From Pseudomonadota bacterium (GTDB taxonomy: Bacteria > Pseudomonadota > Gammaproteobacteria > Steroidobacterales > Steroidobacteraceae): a stretch of DNA of 57,170 nucleotides. The stretch is from NCBI GenBank assembly GCA_021790795.1, contig JAJYFU010000005.1:1-57170 (forward strand), given 5' to 3'. The notes beneath the pieces are model-generated. The model saw only the letters and a list, made by a program, of their open reading frames with translations. It searched no databases and was not told the DNA's origin. Positions 13,646 through 21,213 of the stretch are shown in pieces (position 1 is the stretch's first letter; each line of letters opens with the position of its first letter). A program made the translations under genes and the position numbers.

Positions 13646-14698
13646 TCAGCCGGGACGGCCGACCCGCAACCGCTCGCGCGCCAACCGATCGGCCACGACG
13701 CTGGTTGGCAGTTCCTCGCGGCTCGCACGCTCGAAAATCACGGTGAGCCGCCCGGGAATCTTCTCGATATCGGCGCGGACTTCGGTCTCGGAGGCGCCGC
13801 CGCGGTACTCGTGCGCCACATTGATGATGCCGCCGGCGTTGATGACATAGTCCGGGGCATACAGAATCCCGGCCTTCATCAGCGCATACCCGTCGTCCTC
13901 GCGCGCCAGCTGATTGTTCGCCGCACCCGCCACGACCCGCGCCCGAAGCTGCGGGATGGACCATTCATTGAGCACGGCGCCGAGCGCACAGGGCGCCAGG
14001 ACGTCCGCCTCCTCGGCGGCGATGGCGCCAGGCGCCACCACGACGGCCCCGAGCTCGTCTCGCACCTGCTCCGTCACCGCCGCACGCGCATCGGCCACTT
14101 TCAAGCGAGCACCCGCGTCGGCCAGCAGCCGGCACAAGGGGTAGCCGACACCGCCCAGGCCCTGGACCGCCACGGTCAGACCATCAAGCTCACGTCCGAG
14201 CTGGAAGCGAGCGGCGGCCTGAATGCCAAAGAAGACGCCCAGAGCGGTTTTCGGTCCGGGGTCGCCGCCGACTTCACCGGCCGCGCGCTTCAGGCCGCTC
14301 ACGAATGACGTCTGGCGAGCAACCTGCTCCATGTCCCCCGTGGTTGTGCCCACGTCCTCGGCGGTGATGTATCGGCCGCCGAGCGAGTCGACCAGGCGCC
14401 CGAACGCGGCAAGCAGCTCGGGAGATTTGTCCCGGCGCGAATCGCCGAGAATCACCGCCTTGCCGCCACCCAGGCCGAGCTCGGCCATCGCGTTCTTGTA
14501 GCTCATGCCGCGCGAAAGGCGCAGAGCGTCCGTGAGCGCCTCGTCGGCGGAGCGATAGGTCCACATCCGGCAGCCGCCCGCCGCCGGCCCGAGCGCCGTG
14601 GAATGGATCGCAATCACCGCGCGCAACCCGGTCGCGGCGTCGTGGCCGAACACCACCCGCTCGTGGCCATCGAAGTCCGGCGAGGTGAATAGATCCAC
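13646..14698 (-). CDS. Leucine dehydrogenase-like Glu/Leu/Phe/Val dehydrogenase
   Basis: NAD-dependent oxidative deaminase of branched-chain amino acids (leucine to 2-ketoisocaproate) or a close relative. A GTG at 14698 with GGAG upstream gives 350 residues starting VDLFTSPDFDGHERVVF. With this start the conserved lysines fall at 68 (SYKNAMAELG) and 80 (GGGKAVILGD), the same numbers as in Bacillus leucine dehydrogenase, which supports the choice over upstream ATGs at 14749 and 14776. The Rossmann motif is VQGLGGVGYPLCRLLADAG, and VINAGGIINVAHEY is also typical. A divergent Lrp/AsnC regulator lies 147 bp away, suggesting control by amino acids. Substrate preference is inferred. The gene separates parA from rsmG. 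Confidence 0.88.
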   Translation of the reverse strand: MDLFTSPDFDGHERVVFGHDAATGLRAVIAIHSTALGPAAGGCRMWTYRSADEALTDALRLSRGMSYKNAMAELGLGGGKAVILGDSRRDKSPELLAAFGRLVDSLGGRYITAEDVGTTTGDMEQVARQTSFVSGLKRAAGEVGGDPGPKTALGVFFGIQAAARFQLGRELDGLTVAVQGLGGVGYPLCRLLADAGARLKVADARAAVTEQVRDELGAVVVAPGAIAAEEADVLAPCALGAVLNEWSIPQLRARVVAGAANNQLAREDDGYALMKAGILYAPDYVINAGGIINVAHEYRGGASETEVRADIEKIPGRLTVIFERASREELPTSVVADRLARERLRVGRPG

Positions 14699-14801
14699 GG
14701 TTACGGCTCCAAAGATGACGAGGCGAGCGCGCCAGGGCGAAACCACCATACGCCCGGCAGGTGCACGGCGCCTCACAAAGCTTGCTCAGAGGCTCAATCT
14801 G

Positions 14802-14814
14802 ATGAATGATTCAT
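14802..14814. promoter_or_regulatory. Candidate Lrp-type operator between the dehydrogenase and its regulator
   Basis: ATGAAT-G-ATTCAT is a perfect 6-bp inverted repeat around one base, AT-rich in a GC-rich setting, between the divergent leucine dehydrogenase and Lrp/AsnC genes and 32 bp ahead of the regulator start. AT-rich palindromes of this size are typical Lrp/AsnC sites. Binding is inferred. Confidence 0.5.
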
Positions 14815-14845
14815 TGCATGGTTACCTCGAACAACGAGATGATCC

Positions 14846-15328
14846 ATGCAAGCTGATCTCGACCGTGGTGACGTCCGCATCCTCGACCTGGTCCAGGAGC
14901 ACGGGAATCTGTCGGCTGCCGAGGCCGCCGAACGCCTGGGAATGACGCCCTCAACCTGCTGGCGCCGCATGAGCCGCCTGGAGGAGACCGGAGTCATCCG
15001 CAAGCGCGTCGCACTGCTCGATCGCGAGAAGGTCGGTCTGAACGTGCTGGTCTTCTCGCAGGTCAAGCTCGCCGGGCATGGGCGTGACGCGCTGCTGAAG
15101 TTCGAGCAGGCGGTACGCCGCCATCCGGAGATTCTCGAGTGCTACACGCTGATGGGCGAGACGGATTTCCTGCTGCGCATCGCCTGCAGAGACATCAAAG
15201 CGTACGAGGCTTTCTTTCTCGATCACCTCTCGCGTTTTCCGGGCGTGCAGGCGGTGCACTCGTTCATCGCGCTCTCGGTCATCAAGGAAACGACCGCGCT
15301 GCCGCTCGGCGCCGTCGCCAATCGTTAA
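14846..15328 (+). CDS. Lrp/AsnC family transcriptional regulator
   Basis: A 160-residue regulator with an N-terminal winged helix-turn-helix at about 10-60 (LDLVQEHGNLSAAEAAERLG, then STCWRRMSRLEETGVI) and a C-terminal RAM/AsnC ligand-binding domain with ECYTLMGETDFLLRIACRDI and VQAVHSFIALSVIKE. Such proteins sense amino acids and often control the divergent catabolic gene, here the leucine dehydrogenase (compare BkdR/Lrp control of branched-chain catabolism). Its stop codon overlaps that of convergent rsmG in a shared TTAA. Confidence 0.93.
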   Translation: MQADLDRGDVRILDLVQEHGNLSAAEAAERLGMTPSTCWRRMSRLEETGVIRKRVALLDREKVGLNVLVFSQVKLAGHGRDALLKFEQAVRRHPEILECYTLMGETDFLLRIACRDIKAYEAFFLDHLSRFPGVQAVHSFIALSVIKETTALPLGAVANR

Positions 15329-15987
15329 CGCTGGGCGCTCAGCACGATCAGGCAGCGGTCCTCGGCAAGCCCCGGCACAGTCAGCGGCAGCGATTCGACC
15401 CGCCAGCGCGGGGGCAGGGCAGCGATCTCCTCCTTCGGCCACTTGCCCTTCAAGGCCAGGATATGGGTGCGGGGGCCGCACAGCGGCGCGACGGCCGCCA
15501 CGAGCGCGGGCAGCGCGGCGAACGCGCGAGCCAGGACCGTGTCGAACGGGGCGTCCGGCCGCAAGGCCTCGACGCGCGCCTGCAGCGTGTCGACGTTCAT
15601 CAGCCCCAGGACGTGCGCCGCATGGGAGACGAAGCGGATCTTCTTCCCGTTCGAGTCGATCAGCGTGAAGCGGCGGTCCGGATTGGCCAGCGCGAGCGGC
15701 AGGCCCGGGAAGCCCGCGCCGGTACCGACGTCCGCGATGCGCACGCCCTGTAGATGGCGATGCACGGCGAGGCTGTCGAGCAGGTGGTGCGTTACCATGT
15801 CGGTCCGGTTCGTGATGGCCGTCAGGTTGAAGCGGCGATTCCAGCGCGCCAACTCGTCGAGCAGACGCAGTAGCCGCGCGGCATCGTGCTCCGTCAATGC
15901 CACGCCCAATGCGGCGGCGGCGTGGATCAGCGCGGCCGGGTTGCCGGGGGCGTCGGCCGCGGTGTGCGTTGGATGCGAGGAGCTCAT
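15325..15987 (-). CDS. rsmG: 16S rRNA (guanine(527)-N7)-methyltransferase
   Basis: Methylates G527 of 16S rRNA with S-adenosylmethionine. The 220-residue product has LLDELARWNRRFNLTAIT, THHLLDSLAV and the SAM-binding loop DVGTGAGFPGLPLAL at about 86-100, followed by LIDSNGKKIRF and LARAFAALP. The ATG at 15987 is preferred; a TTG seven codons upstream (16008) is also open. mnmG, its usual upstream partner, is absent, and the adjacent upstream gene is a divergent response regulator. Confidence 0.95.
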   Translation of the reverse strand: MSSSHPTHTAADAPGNPAALIHAAAALGVALTEHDAARLLRLLDELARWNRRFNLTAITNRTDMVTHHLLDSLAVHRHLQGVRIADVGTGAGFPGLPLALANPDRRFTLIDSNGKKIRFVSHAAHVLGLMNVDTLQARVEALRPDAPFDTVLARAFAALPALVAAVAPLCGPRTHILALKGKWPKEEIAALPPRWRVESLPLTVPGLAEDRCLIVLSAQR

Positions 15988-16071
15988 GGATCGACCGGCC
16001 TCGGACAACGCTGATTGTGGCAGAGGCGTCCGCCACGGGGTGAAAAATTGCGCGCGATGGGAGGCGCCGAG

Positions 16072-16731
16072 GTGAGGCTGCTGCTGGTGGAAGACGACGC
16101 CATGATCGGCGAGGCGATCCGCGCCGGGCTACGGCGCGATGGGTTCACGGTCGACTGGGTGCACGACGGGGAAACCGCCGAGCAGGTGCTCGAGACCGAA
16201 TCCTTCGACCTGCTGCTGCTCGACCTGGGCCTGCCGCGCAAGGCCGGGCTCGAAGTCTTGAGCGGCCTGCGCACGCGCGGCAACGGCATGCCGGTGATCA
16301 TTCTCACCGCGCGGGACGCGGTCTGCGACCGGGTGCAGGGCCTGGATGCCGGCGCCGACGACTATCTGGTCAAGCCCTTCGATCTGGACGAGTTGGCCGC
16401 GCGCATCCGCGCGCTGCTGCGCCGCAAATCCGGACATTCCGCGCCCGCGATCGAGCACTTGGGCGTGACCCTCAATCCCGCCACGCACACCGTGCGGCGC
16501 GGCGTCGAGGAGATCGCCCTCTCGCCCAAGGAGTTCGCGCTGCTGCATCTGCTCATGGAGCGTCCGGGCACCATCCACTCGCGCGCACGGATCGAGGAGC
16601 GGCTCTACGGCTGGGGCGAGGAAATCGACAGTAACGCCGTGGAGGTGCACGTGCACGGGCTGCGCCGCAAGCTCGGATCCGATTTCATTCTCACGGTGCG
16701 CGGCGTCGGCTACCGGGTGCGTCCGGCATGA
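16072..16731 (+). CDS. OmpR-family response regulator, QseB/PmrA-like
   Basis: A 219-residue regulator. The GTG start at 16072 has GGGAGG 7 bp upstream and gives the classic MRLLLVEDD; the frame is open upstream but not conserved. The receiver domain has acidic residues Glu7/Asp8/Asp9, the phospho-acceptor Asp51 (LLLLDLGLP), the conserved Thr in ILTAR and Lys in VKPFDLDEL. The winged-helix effector ends with IDSNAVEVHVHGLRRKLGSD and VRGVGYRVRPA, which closely resembles QseB. Its stop overlaps the kinase start as ATGA. A PmrA/QseB-like box lies upstream of degP at 21131, a plausible target (inference). Confidence 0.92.
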   Translation: MRLLLVEDDAMIGEAIRAGLRRDGFTVDWVHDGETAEQVLETESFDLLLLDLGLPRKAGLEVLSGLRTRGNGMPVIILTARDAVCDRVQGLDAGADDYLVKPFDLDELAARIRALLRRKSGHSAPAIEHLGVTLNPATHTVRRGVEEIALSPKEFALLHLLMERPGTIHSRARIEERLYGWGEEIDSNAVEVHVHGLRRKLGSDFILTVRGVGYRVRPA

Positions 16732-18062
16732 CTGTCCGCTCGCTGCGGGCACGCCTGCTCGCGTGGCTCCTCGGCGGCATCGCCGTCGTCGGCCTGTGCG
16801 GCGGCGTGGTCGTATACCGCAATGCGCTGAAGCAGGCCGATGGATTTTTCGACTATCACCTCGAGCAGACGGCGTTGGTGTTGCGCGATCTGCCGGTCGA
16901 GTATCTCTGGCCGTTGCCGTCGTCGATTCCGTCGCGCGCCCGGGCCTACGGCTTCGTGATCCGGGTCTGGACGATCTACGGCCAACTGATTTATCGAACG
17001 CCGGTGCATACTTCGCTGCCGAACCTGACTGCGTTGGGCTTCTCCACGGTCAAGACGCCCGACGGCAGCTGGCGTGTCTACGGCGTTGCCTCGCCGACCC
17101 GCGTAATCCAGGTGGCGCAGCTGATGCGCGTGCGCCAGCAACAGGCGATCGAGTTGGCGATGAAGGCGCTCGTGCCGTTCGCGCTGGCCGTGCCGATCCT
17201 CGGGCTCCTGGTGTGGTTTGCCGTCGGCCACGCGCTCGAGCCGCTGCAGCGGCTCGCCGCCTCGGTCAAGGCTCGCCGCCTGGACGCGCTGGAGGCCCTG
17301 CCGCTTGCGGGCCTGCCCGATGAGGTCCAACCGTTGGTCGGGGCGCTGAACGAGCTGCTCGGGCGTTTGACCGGCACGTTCGAGCGTGAGCGTGCGTTCA
17401 TCGCGGACGCGGCCCACGAGCTGCGCACACCGCTCACCGCGCTGCATCTGCAGCTCGGCGCCCTGGAACGGGCCGGGACCGACGAGGAGCGGACCGAGGC
17501 GACGCAAAGGCTCTCGGCCGGCGTGCAGCGCTCGATCCGGCTGGTCGAGCAGCTGCTTTCGCTCGAGCGGCAGGCGCCGCGCGCCGAGGCGGCGCGCGGC
17601 CGCATTGCGCTCGATGAGCTCGCGCGCGAGGTGGTCGCGGAGTTGGTCCCGCTTGCCGACGCACGCGGGATCGACCTCGGCATGGCGGAAGCGCAGCGGG
17701 CGCTCATCCAGGGGGAACCGGACTCGGTCGCGACGCTCGTGCGCAATCTGGTCGACAACGCCGTGCGCTACACGCCCCGGGGCGGCCGGGTCGATGTATC
17801 CGTGACCGCGCCCGGCGCGGCCGGCGACCCGGTGAAATTGAAGGTCGCCGACAATGGGCCGGGCATCGCGCCCGAGGAGCGCTCCCGGGTGTTCGACCGT
17901 TTCTACCGCCATCCCGGCACGCAGGTGCCTGGAAGCGGCCTGGGGCTCGCCATCGTCAAGGCCATCGCCGACGCCCACGGAGCGGACATCGAGCTCGGCG
18001 AAGGAGAAGGCGGCCGCGGACTGGCGGTAACGGTCTCGTTTCCAACGGAGTCGAAGACCTGA
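16728..18062 (+). CDS. Sensor histidine kinase, QseC/PmrB-like
   Basis: A 444-residue inner-membrane kinase. There are membrane helices at about 10-30 and 147-170, with a periplasmic sensor of roughly 115 residues between them that contains no motif I recognise. The dimerisation domain carries FIADAAHELRTPLTALHLQL with phospho-accepting His230. The ATPase domain has the N box NLVDNAVRYTP, DNGPGIAPEE and GSGLGLAIVKAIADAHG. It is cotranscribed with the preceding response regulator. The signal is unknown. Confidence 0.93.
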   Translation: MTVRSLRARLLAWLLGGIAVVGLCGGVVVYRNALKQADGFFDYHLEQTALVLRDLPVEYLWPLPSSIPSRARAYGFVIRVWTIYGQLIYRTPVHTSLPNLTALGFSTVKTPDGSWRVYGVASPTRVIQVAQLMRVRQQQAIELAMKALVPFALAVPILGLLVWFAVGHALEPLQRLAASVKARRLDALEALPLAGLPDEVQPLVGALNELLGRLTGTFERERAFIADAAHELRTPLTALHLQLGALERAGTDEERTEATQRLSAGVQRSIRLVEQLLSLERQAPRAEAARGRIALDELAREVVAELVPLADARGIDLGMAEAQRALIQGEPDSVATLVRNLVDNAVRYTPRGGRVDVSVTAPGAAGDPVKLKVADNGPGIAPEERSRVFDRFYRHPGTQVPGSGLGLAIVKAIADAHGADIELGEGEGGRGLAVTVSFPTESKT

Positions 18063-18122
18063 GGTCCCTACGCGCCGGCGCATCCCCCCGCAGTCAGCGT
18101 CGGCCCGGTATCGGACCGCGCC

Positions 18123-20081
18123 TCATTTCGCGGTCTGCGACTTCAACGCCAGCAGGAACTGCGCGATGGCGGCGCGGTAGGCCAGCCGGTCGGCCCTGGG
18201 CGTGAAATCGCTGCTGGCGTTGGCCGCGGTCAGCAGCTCGACTCGGTCGCCATAGAAGCGCAGCAGGTAGGCCAGCTGCCGGGCATCGGCCGCGCGCGCA
18301 CCGCCTCCGGCGAGCCCCTGCACGATCAGTACGGGCCGGACGATGCGCCGCACGTTGCCGATCGGAGAGATCCGGCGCAGAAACTCGGCGGTCTGCGGGT
18401 TCTGCGGATTGCCAAACCGCGCCGCGCGGAACTGACGTTGGGATTTGGGACCGTGGGCGACGTAGTCGGCGAGGTTGGCGATGCCGTCGATGTCGATCGC
18501 CCCGAGCAGATGCCCATCAAACAAAGCCAGCGCGTTCACCGCCAGCCAACCGCCGTACCCGCGGCCCATCACCGCTATCCGGCGCACGTCGAACCCCGGC
18601 TGCAGACCGATCCAGACCATCAGCGCGCCGATGTCGCGGAGCGCATCCGTGCGATGGGTTCCGTCGGCGAGCGCGCGGAAGGCCCGCCCGTAACCTGAAG
18701 AGCCGCGCACGTTCGGCGCGATCACCGCGTAGCCGAGATCGTTGGTCACGAATTGCAGGAACGGCCGCCACCGGGGCCGGAACTGACCGGCGGCGCCGGC
18801 GTGCAGCACGATCAGCACGGGTGCGGGCCCGGGCCCGGGCGGCAGATAGACGTACGCGGACAGCATCCGCCAATGCCCGTCGACCCGGTCCCAGGTCGGA
18901 TAGTGGATGAGCCGGCCCGCGACCGGCGCCGCGGTTGCCCGTGAGCCCGGGGTCCCGCGCGTCCAGCGCCGAATCAAACCGCGCCGGACGTCATAGACGT
19001 ACGCTTCGGGCGGCTGCCAGCCGGACTCGAAGGTAAAGCCCAGGCGGTGCCCGGAATCGAACTGCAGGTTATCGATGACCCCATCGTGCTGCCGCCACGG
19101 AACCGCGACATCGAGCTGCAGCCGCCGATTGACCACGTGCAGGATGCTGTGTCCGTCGTCATCCAGCGTGTAGGCGATGTAGTGGCCATTGGGACTGGCC
19201 GCGAACGGCCCGACGCTCCAGGAGGCCCGGGCCGAGAGCGCCCGCACACGTCCCGAAGCGTCGTCCAACTGCAGCAACCGCTCGTACCGCCCGTCCTGGT
19301 TCGAAACGAAATCGATCGCGGCTCCGCCGGGGGCGAAACGGGCGGAGCGGATGCGGGCCGCGGGGATGGGCAGCCGCCGCAGCTGGCCGTCGGCGATGCG
19401 CCCGAGATAGAGCGACTCGTCGTCGGGCCCCACATCGTTCTTCAAGAGCACGTGCCGCCCGCCGCGCGACCAGTCGAGCAGCCGCCAGCGGCCGGCCAGC
19501 CCGCCGACCACCAGTCGCGCAAGCCCGGCCGGCACGGCATCCGTGACATAGACCGCCTCCCGATCGCCATCCGGGGTGGCGCCGAGAAACGCAATGCGCC
19601 GACCGTGCGTCGACCAGACGGGCAGACCGATCACCGGCTGGCCGGACACGAGCGTATGAGCGGCCGCATGCGGACCGATCACATACCACTCGGTACCGCG
19701 CGTCGATCGCTGCGCGTACAGCAATCGCGTACCCACGCGCGGGGCGATCGCCCACGGGATCCGGCCGGGCGGAGCGGCGAGCGTGGCCGGCATGGACCCC
19801 GGGGACGTGATCCGCCCCAGCATATGCCGGCCCCGGTCGTGCACGTCGATCAGCATTCCGCCGCCCGGCAGCCAGCCGAGGAAGCGCGAGCCGCGCCAGC
19901 GCTGCGCACGAGCCAGACGGCGCGTGATTTGCGGCTCGGGCGCCGGCATATCGCTGAAGTGCAGCGTGCCACCCTGGCGGTCGAGGACGACGGTGGAGCG
20001 CGCCGCCGCGCACGACATGAGACAAATTGCGAGCAGCGCCGTGGCGGCGAGCGCCCGGCCAGCCATCGTCGGGAAAGACAT
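18123..20081 (-). CDS. S9 (prolyl oligopeptidase)-like lipoprotein with a degenerate active site
   Basis: A 652-residue exported protein. The N-terminus has a hydrophobic signal ending LMSC near residue 24, a lipobox candidate. A beta-propeller-like region with TolB-type repeats (SARFAPGGAAIDFVSNQDGRYE) follows to about 390, then an alpha/beta-hydrolase domain with APNVRGSSGYGRAF. The nucleophile motif usually GGSYGG reads GRGYGG here, with Gly508 (codon 18558-18560) where Ser is expected. The Asp position reads VQGLAGGG (Gly592), and the GxGHGF histidine position reads ASSDF (Ser624). By this alignment all three catalytic residues are lost while the fold is kept, so a binding or scaffold role is likelier than peptidase activity. 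Only 35 bp separate its start from the divergent hydrolase gene. Confidence 0.8.
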   Translation of the reverse strand: MSFPTMAGRALAATALLAICLMSCAAARSTVVLDRQGGTLHFSDMPAPEPQITRRLARAQRWRGSRFLGWLPGGGMLIDVHDRGRHMLGRITSPGSMPATLAAPPGRIPWAIAPRVGTRLLYAQRSTRGTEWYVIGPHAAAHTLVSGQPVIGLPVWSTHGRRIAFLGATPDGDREAVYVTDAVPAGLARLVVGGLAGRWRLLDWSRGGRHVLLKNDVGPDDESLYLGRIADGQLRRLPIPAARIRSARFAPGGAAIDFVSNQDGRYERLLQLDDASGRVRALSARASWSVGPFAASPNGHYIAYTLDDDGHSILHVVNRRLQLDVAVPWRQHDGVIDNLQFDSGHRLGFTFESGWQPPEAYVYDVRRGLIRRWTRGTPGSRATAAPVAGRLIHYPTWDRVDGHWRMLSAYVYLPPGPGPAPVLIVLHAGAAGQFRPRWRPFLQFVTNDLGYAVIAPNVRGSSGYGRAFRALADGTHRTDALRDIGALMVWIGLQPGFDVRRIAVMGRGYGGWLAVNALALFDGHLLGAIDIDGIANLADYVAHGPKSQRQFRAARFGNPQNPQTAEFLRRISPIGNVRRIVRPVLIVQGLAGGGARAADARQLAYLLRFYGDRVELLTAANASSDFTPRADRLAYRAAIAQFLLALKSQTAK

Positions 20082-20116
20082 GTGCCTATGCTAACTCAAC
20101 CCGCTACCATCGCCGC

Positions 20117-21088
20117 ATGAACGATGAAGCGACCGCGCTGCCGACCCCAAGGCTGTGGCGCCATCCCGACGGCATCACGGCGATCGATGCTGAATATCTA
20201 TATCCTGGTCACGCCGCCGCGCACGTCGTGCAGCAGGGCTCTCGGGCAGCGTTCGTCGACGTCGGCACCAACGATTCGGTGCCGTATCTGCTGGCGGGGC
20301 TGCGCGCGCTCGGCGTGGCGCCCGAGGCGGTCGAGTTCGTCCTGCTCACCCACGTCCACCTGGATCACGCCGGAGGCGCCGGCCGGCTCATGCGCGCGCT
20401 GCCGAATGCGGTGTGCGTCGTGCATCCACGCGGCGCGCCGCACATGATCGATCCGGCCAAGCTCATCGCCGGCGCCCGGGCCGTCTACGGTGCGGAACGC
20501 TTCGAGCGGTTGTACGGGCACATCGAGCCCATCGCCGCCGAGCGGGTCCGGATCACGCAGGACGACGAGCGCCTGAGCCTGGCGGGCCGGGCCTTCGAGA
20601 TCCTGCACACCCCCGGCCATGCGCTGCACCACCAAGCCTTCGTCGACCCGGCGCATCGCTGCGCGTTCACGGGCGACACATTCGGCATCTCGTACCGGGA
20701 GCTCGACAGCGCTGCCGGCGCTTTCATCCTGCCCACCACCACCCCGACACAGTTCGATCCCGACCAGCTGTGCGCCTCCATCGACCGGCTGCTCGAGCGC
20801 AAGCCCGAGACCATGTACTTGATGCATTACAGCCGGGTCGTCGGCGTGCCGCGGCTCGGCGCATCTTTGCAGCATCAGATCCGGGAGCTCGAGCGCATCG
20901 CGCGCGAGGCCGCCATGGCCGCGGATCGCGCCGCCGCCATCGGGGAAGCCATGTGGAAGCTCTGGCACGGACTGGCCGTGAATCATGGCTGTCCAGTTGG
21001 GGCGGCGCGCCTGCGCGAACTGCTCCGGGGAGATCTCGAACTGAACACTCGGGGCCTCGTCCACTGGCTGGACACCCGCGCAAGATGA
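20117..21088 (+). CDS. MBL-fold (metallo-beta-lactamase superfamily) hydrolase
   Basis: A 323-residue cytoplasmic protein with the zinc-binding motif LTHVHLDHAGG (His79, His81, Asp83, His84), then HTPGHALHHQAF and FTGDTFGISYRE, which supply the remaining metal ligands. The overall layout is glyoxalase II-like with a helical C-terminal extension of about 90 residues. The ATG at 20117 gives MNDEATALPTPRLWRHP; the frame is open further upstream but overlaps the divergent gene. The substrate is unknown. Confidence 0.87.
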   Translation: MNDEATALPTPRLWRHPDGITAIDAEYLYPGHAAAHVVQQGSRAAFVDVGTNDSVPYLLAGLRALGVAPEAVEFVLLTHVHLDHAGGAGRLMRALPNAVCVVHPRGAPHMIDPAKLIAGARAVYGAERFERLYGHIEPIAAERVRITQDDERLSLAGRAFEILHTPGHALHHQAFVDPAHRCAFTGDTFGISYRELDSAAGAFILPTTTPTQFDPDQLCASIDRLLERKPETMYLMHYSRVVGVPRLGASLQHQIRELERIAREAAMAADRAAAIGEAMWKLWHGLAVNHGCPVGAARLRELLRGDLELNTRGLVHWLDTRAR

Positions 21089-21130
21089 GCGGATAAAGAC
21101 CCCGGTGAGTTCCGACGGGCCCGGCGCGGC

Positions 21131-21147
21131 CTTAAGGATCACTTAAG
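21131..21147 (+). promoter_or_regulatory. PmrA/QseB-box-like direct repeat upstream of degP
   Basis: CTTAAG-GATCA-CTTAAG matches the PmrA box YTTAAK-N5-YTTAAK exactly. It lies 67 bp ahead of the degP start, and a TATGCT hexamer that could be a -10 box follows at 21158-21163. The response regulator at 16072 is QseB/PmrA-like and the obvious candidate to bind here. Assignment rests on motif match only. A weak sigma-E-like pair (CACTT and TCTGA) is also present but is spaced too widely. Confidence 0.6.
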
Positions 21148-21213
21148 ATTGCCCGCTTATGCTCTGATGGTGGCGTATGGTGTTTCCAGACAACCGGTTT
21201 TGCAGAGGCTGAT

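Noticed and set aside
21142-21168. Sigma-E promoter for degP
   Set aside because: CACTT and TCTGA are present, but the spacer is about 18 nt and the -35 part matches the consensus poorly; the PmrA-box reading explains the same bases better.
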